Of a stretch of 23,087 nucleotides of DNA, positions 13,950-23,087 are shown piece after piece. Under the pieces are notes generated by a model. It made no database searches. It was not told the origin of the DNA and worked only from the letters and a program-made list of their open reading frames with translations. Source of the stretch: an uncultured Clostridium sp. GTDB taxonomy: Bacteria; Bacillota; Clostridia; Clostridiales; Clostridiaceae. The DNA lies in NCBI GenBank assembly GCA_934777095.1, contig CAKVNP010000004.1, positions 1-23,087 of the forward strand. The letters run 5' to 3'. Each line of letters begins with the position of its first letter. Within the stretch, counting starts at the first letter, position 1. The position numbers and the translations under genes were made by a program.

Positions 13950-14876
13950 ATGGATTATAAAGAAGCATTACAACAGGGGGATTCTGTTGTAATTAAAGGT
14001 GTAGAAAATTTTGCAATAAAGCAGATTTTAGAATGTGGGCAATGCTTTAGATGGCAAAAGATAACTGATGAAGACTATATTGTAGTTTCTAATAGAAGAG
14101 TCATTGAAATAATTCAAAATGGAGACGAAGTTACTATACATAATACTACTTTAGAAGATTTTAATAATATATGGGTAAACTATTTTGATTTGCACACTGA
14201 ATATGGACCTTTAAAAAAGGAACTTTCTAATGATGAGTTGCTGAAAAGTGCCATTGAATTTGGATATGGAATAAGATTATTAAACCAAGATCCATTTGAA
14301 ATGGTAATTAGCTTTATTATATCTGCTAGAAATAGTATACCTTCAATAATGAAAACTATTAAAAAAATCTCTGAGAAGTGGGGCGATAAATTAGAGTATA
14401 AGGGAGAAGTATATTATGCTTTTCCGACGCCAGCACAGCTGAAGAGTGCAACACTAGAAGAAATTCAGGAAACTGGCGCATCATTTAGAAGTAAATATAT
14501 AGTAGATACGATTAATAAGGTGAATATGGCTTTAGAAGCGAAAAATAAAGGCGAATTGACAGATGAAGTAAAATGTTATGATTTAGATTATATCGTATCA
14601 TTACCAACAGATGAATGCCATGTGGCATTGCAAAAGTTTAAAGGAGTAGGTGCTAAGGTTGCTGACTGTATAATGTTATTCTCGATGGGGAAAAAATCAG
14701 CCTTTCCCGTAGATGTATGGATTAAGAGAGCAATGATTCATTTCTATTTAGCACCAGATGTTTCATTAAATAAAATAAGAGTATTTGGTCGAGAGAAGTT
14801 TGGCGAGTTATCAGGACTTGCTCAGCAATATCTATTTTATTATGCAAGAGAAAATAATATTAAGGTCGATGAATAA
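13950..14876 (+). CDS. ogg: 8-oxoguanine DNA glycosylase/AP lyase
   Basis: It excises oxidised guanine from DNA and cleaves the abasic strand. It is the eukaryote-like OGG1 type found in some clostridia, with an N-terminal OGG domain (ILECGQCFRW at 26-35) and a HhH-GPD domain. The hairpin is KGVGAKVADC (231-240) with the Schiff-base lysine K236. PVDV holds catalytic D255, exactly 19 residues later, as in human OGG1 (K249/D268). GASFRSKYI retains the Arg that contacts the orphan cytosine. The damage-flank segment reads SARNSIPS, so the residue at 127 is Arg and at 132 is Ser where human OGG1 has N149 and R154. The 308 residues and the GAGGTG ribosome site are normal. Confidence 0.9.
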   Translation: MDYKEALQQGDSVVIKGVENFAIKQILECGQCFRWQKITDEDYIVVSNRRVIEIIQNGDEVTIHNTTLEDFNNIWVNYFDLHTEYGPLKKELSNDELLKSAIEFGYGIRLLNQDPFEMVISFIISARNSIPSIMKTIKKISEKWGDKLEYKGEVYYAFPTPAQLKSATLEEIQETGASFRSKYIVDTINKVNMALEAKNKGELTDEVKCYDLDYIVSLPTDECHVALQKFKGVGAKVADCIMLFSMGKKSAFPVDVWIKRAMIHFYLAPDVSLNKIRVFGREKFGELSGLAQQYLFYYARENNIKVDE

Positions 14877-14883
14877 AATAAGT

Positions 14884-14920
14884 AAAGATATCTAGATTAA
14901 CCTAGATATCTTTATTTTTT
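14884..14920 (+). terminator. Terminator after the glycosylase gene
   Basis: A perfect 12-bp stem, AAAGATATCTAG (14884-14895) with CTAGATATCTTT (14902-14913), has a six-base loop and is followed by a T-run. Confidence 0.88.
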
Positions 14921-14933
14921 ATTAGAAAAATGA

Positions 14934-14962
14934 ATGAAATAAAAAGTAAAATATTGTATAAT
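14934..14962 (+). promoter_or_regulatory. Hydrogenase gene promoter
   Basis: ATGAAA (14934-14939), a 17-base spacer, TATAAT (14957-14962). The -10 is exact and the -35 is weak. It lies just after the terminator and 35 bases before the gene. Confidence 0.5.
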
Positions 14963-14996
14963 AAGAATATATTGTTTAAAATTGGGAGGTATTTAC

Positions 14997-16499
14997 ATGT
15001 TCAAATTTGAAACACAACTCAATAAATTAAAACACGAAGTTTTAACAGAAGTTGTAAAATTAGTTAAAGATAAAAATTTATCAGTAGAATCTATTGAAAA
15101 AGTACCATATGAAGTAATCAAAGGAGATACACCAACTTATAGATGCTGTGTATATAAAGAAAGAGCAATAGTATTAGATAGAGCAAAACTTGCTACAGGA
15201 TACTATCCAAATAGTAATACAGAAGGAGAGCATGTGTATACTGAATTGCCTGATAATAAACAAGTAATTTACGTAATAGAAGCAGCATGTGATAGATGTC
15301 CACTAAATAGATTTTCTGTTACAGATTCTTGTAGAAACTGCTTAGCACATAAATGTCAGGAAGCTTGTAACTTTGGAGCTATCAGCATAGTTAATGGTAG
15401 AGCTTATATCAACCAAGAAATATGTAAGGAATGTGGAATGTGTCAAAAAGCATGCCCTTATGATGCGATATCAGAGGTTATGAGACCTTGTAAAAGAGCG
15501 TGTCCAACAGGAGCACTAGATATTAATCATGAGACTAGAAGAGCATTAATTAAAGAAGAAAAGTGTGTGAATTGTGGAGCATGTATGTCTGCGTGTCCGT
15601 TTGGTGCTATTGGTGATAAGAGTTCTATAGTGCATGTTACTGAAGATTTAATCAGTAATCAAAAAGTATATGCAGTAGTTGCTCCTGCAATAACAGGACA
15701 ATTCGGCAATACAATGACTTATGGAAAGATTAAGAATGCAATTAAGCAACTTGGTTTTGCGGATATGAAAGAAGTTGCTTTAGGAGCAGATGCAGTTACT
15801 GCTCATGAAAGTATTGAATTTATCGAAAGAATGGAAAATGGAGATGCCTATATGACAAATTCATGCTGTCCAGGTTTCTTCAGCTTTATTGAAAAAATGT
15901 TTCCTACAGAAAAAGATAAAATATCAGGAACAGTATCTCCAATGGTAGCCATCGGTAGATATATCAAGAAGTATGAACCAGATGCAAAGGTTGTATTTAT
16001 TGGGCCTTGTACTGCTAAAAAAGCTGAAGCTTTAAAGGATGAAATTAAGGATTCAACAGATTATGTTTTAACATTTGAAGAATTATTAGCATTATTTGAA
16101 GGATTTGGCGTAGATCCATATGAATGTGAAGAAGAAGAAGTTGATGAAGCATCAATTTATGGAAGAGGATTTGGTGCAAGCGGCGGATTAACTGCTGCAA
16201 TTCAAAACTATGTAAAAGAAAGTGGTCGTGATGTTGACTTTAAACCAATACATGTAAGCGGGCAAGAATGTAAGAAGACGATGACTATGGCTAAAATAGG
16301 ACGTCTTCAAGGAAACTTTATTGAAGGTATGATGTGTGATGGTGGATGTATTAATGGAGCAGGTACAGTTGTAAGTTCAGCAAAGGCAAAAGCAACATTT
16401 AATAAGATTAATGGTACATCAACAATTAAAACAGTATTAAGCAATAAGGCATTAGATGAATTTAGTGATGTAAAGCTATCACTTCATGATGAAGAATAA
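14997..16499 (+). CDS. [FeFe] hydrogenase, group B-like
   Basis: A monomeric iron-sulfur enzyme expected to exchange electrons between ferredoxin and protons/H2. An N-terminal cysteine-rich part (CDRC, CRNC, KCQEAC) is followed by two 4Fe-4S ferredoxin motifs (CKECGMCQKAC and CVNCGACMSAC). The H-cluster domain has L1 NSCCPGF (288-294), L2 GPCTAKKAE (336-344) and L3 EGMMCDGGC (444-452 from the ATG). All H-cluster cysteines are present. L1 and L2 differ from the classic TSCCPGW and MPCTSKK, a pattern I associate with group B enzymes such as C. pasteurianum hydrogenase III. ATG 14997 has GGGAGG 7-8 bases upstream; the upstream in-frame TTG 14982 overlaps that site. It is a single gene; maturases HydE/F/G are not in the window. 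Confidence 0.86.
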   Translation: MFKFETQLNKLKHEVLTEVVKLVKDKNLSVESIEKVPYEVIKGDTPTYRCCVYKERAIVLDRAKLATGYYPNSNTEGEHVYTELPDNKQVIYVIEAACDRCPLNRFSVTDSCRNCLAHKCQEACNFGAISIVNGRAYINQEICKECGMCQKACPYDAISEVMRPCKRACPTGALDINHETRRALIKEEKCVNCGACMSACPFGAIGDKSSIVHVTEDLISNQKVYAVVAPAITGQFGNTMTYGKIKNAIKQLGFADMKEVALGADAVTAHESIEFIERMENGDAYMTNSCCPGFFSFIEKMFPTEKDKISGTVSPMVAIGRYIKKYEPDAKVVFIGPCTAKKAEALKDEIKDSTDYVLTFEELLALFEGFGVDPYECEEEEVDEASIYGRGFGASGGLTAAIQNYVKESGRDVDFKPIHVSGQECKKTMTMAKIGRLQGNFIEGMMCDGGCINGAGTVVSSAKAKATFNKINGTSTIKTVLSNKALDEFSDVKLSLHDEE

Positions 16500-16764
16500 T
16501 AATTTATTGTAATAAGATTCGAGTTATGGGAATAAAATATAGTAAGGTAATTTCCATAATAATAGTGGTGTTTTTCCACAAAAATATGAAAAAGAGTACA
16601 AGCTAATAAGGTAAAATAGTTGAAAAGAGTCTCTAGGTTATGAGGCTCTTTTTAAAATAATTCATAAAATGAAATAAACATATGAAATTAAGAGCATTTA
16701 TGGTATATTTTTTATTAATTAGTTATAATTAACCAAATAACGGAAAAAATAATAAAAGTAATAT
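16500..16764. other. Intergenic region, hydrogenase to groES
   Basis: Apart from the terminator at 16623-16655 I see no gene. A short hairpin GTGG...CCAC occurs at about 16566-16579. The rest is A+T-rich sequence without a recognised element. Confidence 0.5.
16623..16655 (+). terminator. Terminator after the hydrogenase gene
   Basis: AAAAGAGTCTC (16623-16633) pairs with GAGGCTCTTTT (16642-16652) through one G-U pair; the last T's form the run. It lies 123 bases after the stop, leaving an unusually long 3' untranslated region. Confidence 0.8.
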
Positions 16765-16793
16765 TTGAAATGTAATAAAAAAGGTTATATTAT
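16765..16793 (+). promoter_or_regulatory. Sigma-A promoter of groES-groEL
   Basis: TTGAAA (16765-16770), a 17-base spacer, TATTAT (16788-16793). The predicted start at about 16800 is just ahead of CIRCE. Confidence 0.75.
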
Positions 16794-16806
16794 AAAGATA
16801 AAGATA

Positions 16807-16833
16807 TTAGCACTCTATCAAAGTGAGTGCTAA
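16807..16833 (+). promoter_or_regulatory. CIRCE operator (HrcA-binding site)
   Basis: TTAGCACTC (16807-16815), nine bases, GAGTGCTAA (16825-16833): an exact match to the CIRCE inverted repeat. It is placed in the 5' untranslated region of groES, so HrcA represses the operon until heat or misfolded protein titrates GroEL. Confidence 0.97.
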
Positions 16834-16856
16834 CAAAATAGTGAGGAGGTATTTTT

Positions 16857-18777
<1,921 letters not shown>

Positions 18778-18786
18778 TATATTTAA

Positions 18787-18816
18787 ACATCAGGCTAAAA
18801 TGCCTGATGTTTTTTT
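18787..18816 (+). terminator. Terminator of groES-groEL
   Basis: ACATCAGGC (18787-18795) pairs perfectly with GCCTGATGT (18802-18810), with a six-base loop and a T-run. Confidence 0.88.
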
Positions 18817-18850
18817 ATGTAAAAAAAGTTAATAAAATGTTAAAAAAATA

Positions 18851-18879
18851 TTGTATTAAAATGTAAATTGAGTTAGAAT
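18851..18879 (+). promoter_or_regulatory. Predicted promoter of the type IV pilus genes
   Basis: TTGTAT (18851-18856), a 17-base spacer, TAGAAT (18874-18879), 54 bases before pilD. Moderate match in A+T-rich sequence. Confidence 0.45.
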
Positions 18880-18933
18880 AAAATGGTATAGATTTACAAA
18901 ATAGCAAATTAAAAGAAAGTAAGGAGTAGAATT

Positions 18934-19686
18934 ATGGGATTAGCTTTTATATTTATTATAGGACTATGCATAGGAAGCTTTTTAAATGTATGCATCTATA
19001 GAATTGCTAATGGTGAGTCTATAGCATTTCCACCCTCGCATTGCATGAAATGCGGAACTGAAATTAAAAAAAGAGATTTGATACCAGTAATCAGCTATGT
19101 TTTATTAATGGGGAAGTGCAGGAAGTGTGGAGATAAAATCTCCATTAGGTATCCATTAATAGAATTAGCAAATGGATTGCTATATATACTTGTATATTTA
19201 TCAGAGGGATTTTCCCTTGGTTTAATAAAAGGCTGTATATTCATTTCATTATTATTAGTTATAGCATTTATTGATTTTGATACTCATGAAGTTTATAGAT
19301 CTACCATTATTTTTGGAGTAGTAGTCGGTATTATTTTTCTAGTGTTAAATTATACCCTTGAAGGAGTACTACCATGGAATAATATAGTGGGGGCACTAAT
19401 TGGGTATGGTGTTATTTGGCTAATAGTAATACTTACTAAAGGTATGGGTGAAGGTGATATTGATATAGCTATGGTATGCGGATTGTTTTTAGGACTAAAA
19501 GGCATGGTATTAAATTTATTTTTGGCCTTTGTAATAGGCGGAATTGCAGCAACAATATTACTTGTTTTAAGAAAGATGGGAAGAAAGTCAGAAATGGCCT
19601 TTGGTCCTTATTTGGCCTTAGGAGGAATAATTACTTTATTATATGGAAGTAGAATTATAGACGTTTATTTAAATGTTTTTCTATAA
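18934..19686 (+). CDS. pilD: Prepilin peptidase/N-methyltransferase (A24 family)
   Basis: A membrane aspartic protease that removes the short leader of type IV prepilins and methylates the new N-terminus. GSFLNVCIYR (14-23) begins the methylase part. C37/C40 and C62/C65 are the two CxxC pairs of its zinc-binding loop. The catalytic aspartates are D114 (IDFD) and D175 in GEGD. About seven to eight hydrophobic spans fit the 250-residue family. AAGGAG precedes ATG 18934. It is first in a pilus operon, 35 bases before pilB, and the prepilin it should process is encoded at 22737. Confidence 0.93.
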   Translation: MGLAFIFIIGLCIGSFLNVCIYRIANGESIAFPPSHCMKCGTEIKKRDLIPVISYVLLMGKCRKCGDKISIRYPLIELANGLLYILVYLSEGFSLGLIKGCIFISLLLVIAFIDFDTHEVYRSTIIFGVVVGIIFLVLNYTLEGVLPWNNIVGALIGYGVIWLIVILTKGMGEGDIDIAMVCGLFLGLKGMVLNLFLAFVIGGIAATILLVLRKMGRKSEMAFGPYLALGGIITLLYGSRIIDVYLNVFL

Positions 19687-19721
19687 AAGTATAAGTAATA
19701 CTTGAGAATGGGAGGAGCTAA

Positions 19722-21413
19722 ATGGCTATTGCGGAAAAGAGAAGATTAGGTGACATACTTGTTAATGCAGGGAAGATAACTTCATATGAACTTCAAGAGG
19801 CATTAAGGTCCCAAAAGATTTTAGGAAAAAAATTAGGTGAGATATTAGTAGAAAGCAAAATAATATCTGAATTAGATATTATTGAAGCTGTTGAGGAACA
19901 GACTGGAATACTTAGTATAGATTTAAATGAAGTAGATTTTGATACTAAGGTTATGAAGCTTGTATCACAGAATTTATGTAATAAATACACTTTGATTCCA
20001 TTTGGTTTTAATGACCATAAAATAAAAGTTGCTATGTCAGATCCTTTAAATATATTTGCGGTGGATGATATTAACATTTCTACAGGATTTGAAGTAGAGG
20101 TATATATTGCTTCAAAGAGCAATATACAAAAATTTATTGATATTTATTACAGTAGCGAAGAAGTTAATAAAGCAGCAGAAGCATTAAGCAGGGAGACTTT
20201 AGAATCTAAGGCAGTAGAAACTGATGTGGAGGATATTGATGATGTAAAAAATGCTCCTGTAGTAAAAATGATAGATTATATGTTCAGAAATTCTATTGAA
20301 ATGAGAGCTTCTGATATTCATATAGAACCTTTTGAAAAGGAAATAAGAATTAGATATAGAATTGATGGTGAGTTAAAGACAGTAAACAGACTGGGAATTG
20401 AAAGCTTAGCTCCTTTAGCAGCCAGAATTAAAATATTAGCTGGCCTAAATATTGCAGAAAAAAGAATTCCCCAGGATGGAAGAATCATTACTAAGGTAGG
20501 AAATAATGAAGTTGACCTAAGAGTATCTATATTACCAGTAGTCAACGGAGAAAAAATAGTTATTAGAATACTAAATAGAAATAGTTATAAAGTAGGCAAG
20601 GAAGTCTTAGGCATGAGCGAGGAAAACTTAGCTAAACTTAAGGATATTATATCTAACCCTCATGGAATTGTGCTGGTAACAGGGCCAACAGGAAGTGGTA
20701 AATCTACTACTTTATATACTATTTTAAGTGAATTAAATTCAGATAATGTAAATATTGTTACTGTTGAAGATCCAGTGGAATATACCTTAAATGGTATAAA
20801 TCAAGTAAATGTTAATAATAAGGCAGGCATGACCTTTGCTAGCGGTCTTAGAAGTATCTTAAGACAGGACCCTGATGTAATTATGATTGGGGAAATAAGA
20901 GATAATGAAACAGCAGAAATTGCAGTAAGATCAGCAATAACTGGGCATTTAGTAATGAGTACACTGCATACTAATGATGCGGCATCATCAATAACCAGAC
21001 TTGTAGATATGGGTGTTGAACCATATTTAGTATCTACTTCTGTGGTAGGGGTAATAGCTCAAAGATTAGTTAAAAAGATTTGTCCTAATTGCAAAGAAGC
21101 TTATGAAGCATCTAGTTACGAAAAGAAAATGCTGTTAGGAGATGAAAATGCTGAGCTTACATTATATAAAGGTGTAGGCTGCGGGCACTGTAATAATACA
21201 GGCTATATGGGACGTATAGGTGTTTATGAAATCATGGAGATTACAAGAGAGCATAGAGATGCAATAAATGAAACAAATAATCCAAGCGTAATAAAAGATA
21301 TTTCCCTGAAAAATGGAATGACTACCTTAGGAGAAGAGGGTAAAAAGCTTGTACTTCAAGGAATAACTACAATGAGGGAGTTATCTACTATTACATTATT
21401 AAAAGATATTTAG
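19722..21413 (+). CDS. pilB: Type IV pilus assembly ATPase PilB (GspE family)
   Basis: A cytoplasmic hexameric ATPase that drives pilin polymerisation. The N-terminal MshEN domain (about 8-150; LGDILVNAGKIT and GEILVES repeats) can bind cyclic di-GMP in relatives. The core has ASDIHIEP, Walker A GPTGSGKST (321-329), Walker B with E391 in IMIGEIRD, and the His box near GHLVMSTLHTNDA. A tetracysteine zinc motif (C454/C457 and C487/C490) is typical of PilB and GspE and absent from PilT. The 563 residues are normal. GGGAGGAG precedes ATG 19722. It shares a transcript with pilD and pilC; its TAG overlaps the pilC ribosome site. Confidence 0.94.
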   Translation: MAIAEKRRLGDILVNAGKITSYELQEALRSQKILGKKLGEILVESKIISELDIIEAVEEQTGILSIDLNEVDFDTKVMKLVSQNLCNKYTLIPFGFNDHKIKVAMSDPLNIFAVDDINISTGFEVEVYIASKSNIQKFIDIYYSSEEVNKAAEALSRETLESKAVETDVEDIDDVKNAPVVKMIDYMFRNSIEMRASDIHIEPFEKEIRIRYRIDGELKTVNRLGIESLAPLAARIKILAGLNIAEKRIPQDGRIITKVGNNEVDLRVSILPVVNGEKIVIRILNRNSYKVGKEVLGMSEENLAKLKDIISNPHGIVLVTGPTGSGKSTTLYTILSELNSDNVNIVTVEDPVEYTLNGINQVNVNNKAGMTFASGLRSILRQDPDVIMIGEIRDNETAEIAVRSAITGHLVMSTLHTNDAASSITRLVDMGVEPYLVSTSVVGVIAQRLVKKICPNCKEAYEASSYEKKMLLGDENAELTLYKGVGCGHCNNTGYMGRIGVYEIMEITREHRDAINETNNPSVIKDISLKNGMTTLGEEGKKLVLQGITTMRELSTITLLKDI

Positions 21414-21428
21414 GAGGTGATTATAGAT

Positions 21429-22631
21429 ATGGCAAAGTTTAAGTATAGGGCCATGGGCAGTGAAGGTAATAAGATTACAGGTGATTATGAGGCTGCCTCT
21501 AAAGATGAGGTCATAGCTATGATTACATCTAATGGTTATTATCCTTTAATGGTACAGCAGCTTGAGGAGAGCACTAAAATTGAATTCAATTTATTTTCCA
21601 AAGTAAAAACAAAGGATATTGCTATTTTTTGTAGACAGTTATATACCATGCTCGATGCAGGGGTATCAATTAATAAAGCATTAAGTATAATGTCAGGGCA
21701 TATTGAAAATAAACTGTTAAAGGAAGCTGTTAAGGAAATTGAAGAAAGAGTTAAAAAAGGTGAAATGCTTTCTGAAGCAATGAAAAGACATCAGGAGATA
21801 TTTCCTAAGCTTTTAATAGCTATGGTTCAATCAGGAGAAATGAGTGGTAATTTAGATACTATGATGCTAAGGATGTCTAATCATTATGAAAAAGAAAATA
21901 AAATAAACAATAAGATTAAATCAGCAATGATTTATCCTGCGGTTTTATCCTTAGTAGCTCTTGCAGCAATAATGTTTATTATGCTTTATGTTATGCCTAC
22001 ATTTATTGAAATGTTTGAAAGTGAAGGTATTGATTTACCAGTAACCACAAAAATTTTATTAGGAATGAGTGGTTTTTTATCTAATAACATATTAATTATT
22101 CTTTTAGCATGTACAGCTATGGTAATAGCTTTTACATTTTATAAAAAGACAGAGCATGGAATATATACACTCAGCAGTTTAAAGCTTAAGCTTCCTATTA
22201 TAGGGCAATTAAATAAAAAAATAATTGTTTCTAGATTTACTAGAACTTTATCAACGCTTACGGCTAGTGGAGTTTCTTTAATACAAGCAATTCCTGTAGT
22301 AGGAGAGGTTTTAGGAAATAAGATTGCAGAGGATGCCTTACTAAAGATAAAGGAAGAAGTAGTAAAAGGAAGCGGATTAAGTGGGCCAATTAGAGAATGC
22401 GGCATTTTTCCAGAAATGCTTTCATCTATGGTTACTATAGGTGAAGAAACAGGTCAGCTTGATGATATTTTGAATAAAACAGCAGATTTTTATGATGAAG
22501 AAGTTGAACAAGCTATTGTTACCACAACAAGTCTTTTAGAACCAATCTTAATTGTGGTAATGGGGATAGTAATTGGATTTATCGTAATTTCTGTAATGCT
22601 ACCAATGTTTGATATGTATTCAGCGATGTAA
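21429..22631 (+). CDS. pilC: Type IV pilus inner-membrane platform protein PilC (GspF family)
   Basis: The membrane platform that links PilB to pilin subunits. It has two T2SSF domains. The first carries FCRQLYTMLDAGVSINKAL and ends in a hydrophobic span (MIYPAVLSLVALAAIMFIML). The second carries FTRTLSTLTASGVSLIQA and a last span IVVMGIVIGFIVISVMLPMF. I chose ATG 21429, giving 400 residues, because GGAGGTGA at 21413-21420 is eight bases upstream. The in-frame GTG at 21417 is inside that site. It is 15 bases after pilB and is followed by a 105-base gap with a long hairpin before the prepilin gene. Confidence 0.93.
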   Translation: MAKFKYRAMGSEGNKITGDYEAASKDEVIAMITSNGYYPLMVQQLEESTKIEFNLFSKVKTKDIAIFCRQLYTMLDAGVSINKALSIMSGHIENKLLKEAVKEIEERVKKGEMLSEAMKRHQEIFPKLLIAMVQSGEMSGNLDTMMLRMSNHYEKENKINNKIKSAMIYPAVLSLVALAAIMFIMLYVMPTFIEMFESEGIDLPVTTKILLGMSGFLSNNILIILLACTAMVIAFTFYKKTEHGIYTLSSLKLKLPIIGQLNKKIIVSRFTRTLSTLTASGVSLIQAIPVVGEVLGNKIAEDALLKIKEEVVKGSGLSGPIRECGIFPEMLSSMVTIGEETGQLDDILNKTADFYDEEVEQAIVTTTSLLEPILIVVMGIVIGFIVISVMLPMFDMYSAM

Positions 22632-22643
22632 AGTTTCACTTTA

Positions 22644-22685
22644 TTAGATAATTATTGATGTAAATAAGCATTAGTAGTTATCTAA
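22644..22685 (+). other. Long intercistronic hairpin between pilC and the prepilin gene
   Basis: 22644-22660 pairs without interruption with 22669-22685 (17 pairs, three of them G-U, loop TAAATAAG). TTTCA (22634-22638) can add an outer stem with TGAAG (22691-22695) across an internal loop. No T-run follows on either strand, so it does not look like a simple terminator. It may stabilise or process the mRNA to allow more pilin than assembly proteins. Confidence 0.5.
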
Positions 22686-22736
22686 AAAGATGAAGTTTTA
22701 ACATAAAATACTTTAATTTATGAGGGGGAATTAACC

Positions 22737-23087
22737 ATGTTAAAAAATTTAAAGAAAAAGAAAAAGGGATTTACACTAATTGAATTAATTATTGTAATTG
22801 CTATTATTGCAATCTTAGCTGCTGTAGCATTACCAAAGTTTGGTGAAGTTAGACAAAATGCAAATATTAAAACAGATATTGCAAATGCAAAAACTATAGC
22901 AGGTGCAGCAACAACATTATATACTGAGGAAAAATTAACAGCAGGAACATATACAGTTGGCTCAAATGACACATTAGATGATTATTTACAATCTGAACCA
23001 AAAGGTAAGACTGGAAATTATAAAGGAAAACCATTTGTTGTAACTATTGGGGCTGATGGAGCTGTTAAAGTATATTTAAAGGGTCAT
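22737..23087 (+). CDS. pilA: Type IV prepilin (pilA-like), 3' end outside the window
   Basis: The 117 codons have no stop before the window ends. A lysine-rich leader, MLKNLKKKKKG (1-11), is followed by FTLIELIIVIAIIAILAAVALP. That is the class III prepilin signature: cleavage after G11, methylated F12, and E16 as Glu5 of the mature pilin. The hydrophobic helix then leads into a soluble domain with little aromatic content and no cysteine so far. GAGGGGG (22722-22728) precedes ATG 22737. It follows pilC in the operon and is the obvious substrate of PilD. It could be the major pilin or a minor one; the strong ribosome site and position favour a major one. Confidence 0.92.
   Translation, partial: MLKNLKKKKKGFTLIELIIVIAIIAILAAVALPKFGEVRQNANIKTDIANAKTIAGAATTLYTEEKLTAGTYTVGSNDTLDDYLQSEPKGKTGNYKGKPFVVTIGADGAVKVYLKGH

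Overview
The window reads as chromosomal DNA of a strictly fermentative, butyrate-forming, low-GC clostridium (Clostridium sensu stricto or a close relative). The grounds are the very A+T-rich intergenic DNA, AGGAGG-type ribosome binding sites, consensus sigma-A promoters, T-rich hairpin terminators, a complete crt-bcd-etfB-etfA-hbd operon next to rex, an [FeFe]-hydrogenase-type protein, and a CIRCE-controlled groESL operon. There is no prophage, transposase, CRISPR array, rRNA or tRNA.

Layout. 1-240: 3' end of a DUF3298 (RsiV-like) gene. 334-1401: mannose-1-phosphate guanylyltransferase. 1502-2728 (minus): cation:proton antiporter whose leader (about 2754-2850) is a fluoride riboswitch with a competing terminator. 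2925-3049: promoter plus terminator enclosing a roughly 90-nt non-coding transcript. 3203-5670: cadC-cadA heavy-metal sensor and efflux ATPase with promoter and operator. 5674-5860: a second non-coding unit (exact consensus promoter, two hairpins, 17-bp terminator stem) directly after cadA. 6166-6795: rex. 7094-11844: Rex operator and butyryl-CoA operon. 12017-13216: divergent FMN split-barrel protein and SGNH hydrolase. 13431-14876: C_GCAxxG_C_C protein and 8-oxoguanine glycosylase. 14997-16499: group B-like [FeFe] hydrogenase. 16765-18777: groES-groEL. 18934-23087: type IV pilus genes pilD, pilB, pilC and a prepilin cut by the window end.

How the parts fit. Rex senses NADH/NAD+ and has a near-perfect site over the crt promoter. 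The operon turns acetoacetyl-CoA into butyryl-CoA, and the Bcd/Etf complex probably bifurcates electrons to ferredoxin. Ferredoxin is the usual partner of a hydrogenase such as the one encoded downstream. The region 1502-5860 is an ion-stress block: a fluoride-responsive antiporter and a Cd/Zn/Pb exporter, the latter flanked by two small apparent RNAs. The last 4 kb is a pilus assembly operon.

No wholly new multi-gene system is visible. The observations most worth following are the fluoride riboswitch on the antiporter, the two orphan RNAs around cadCA, the His-to-Asn change in the HP motif of CadA, changed DNA-contact residues in the glycosylase, a dispersed intergenic repeat that carries a terminator hairpin, and a long intercistronic hairpin before the prepilin gene.
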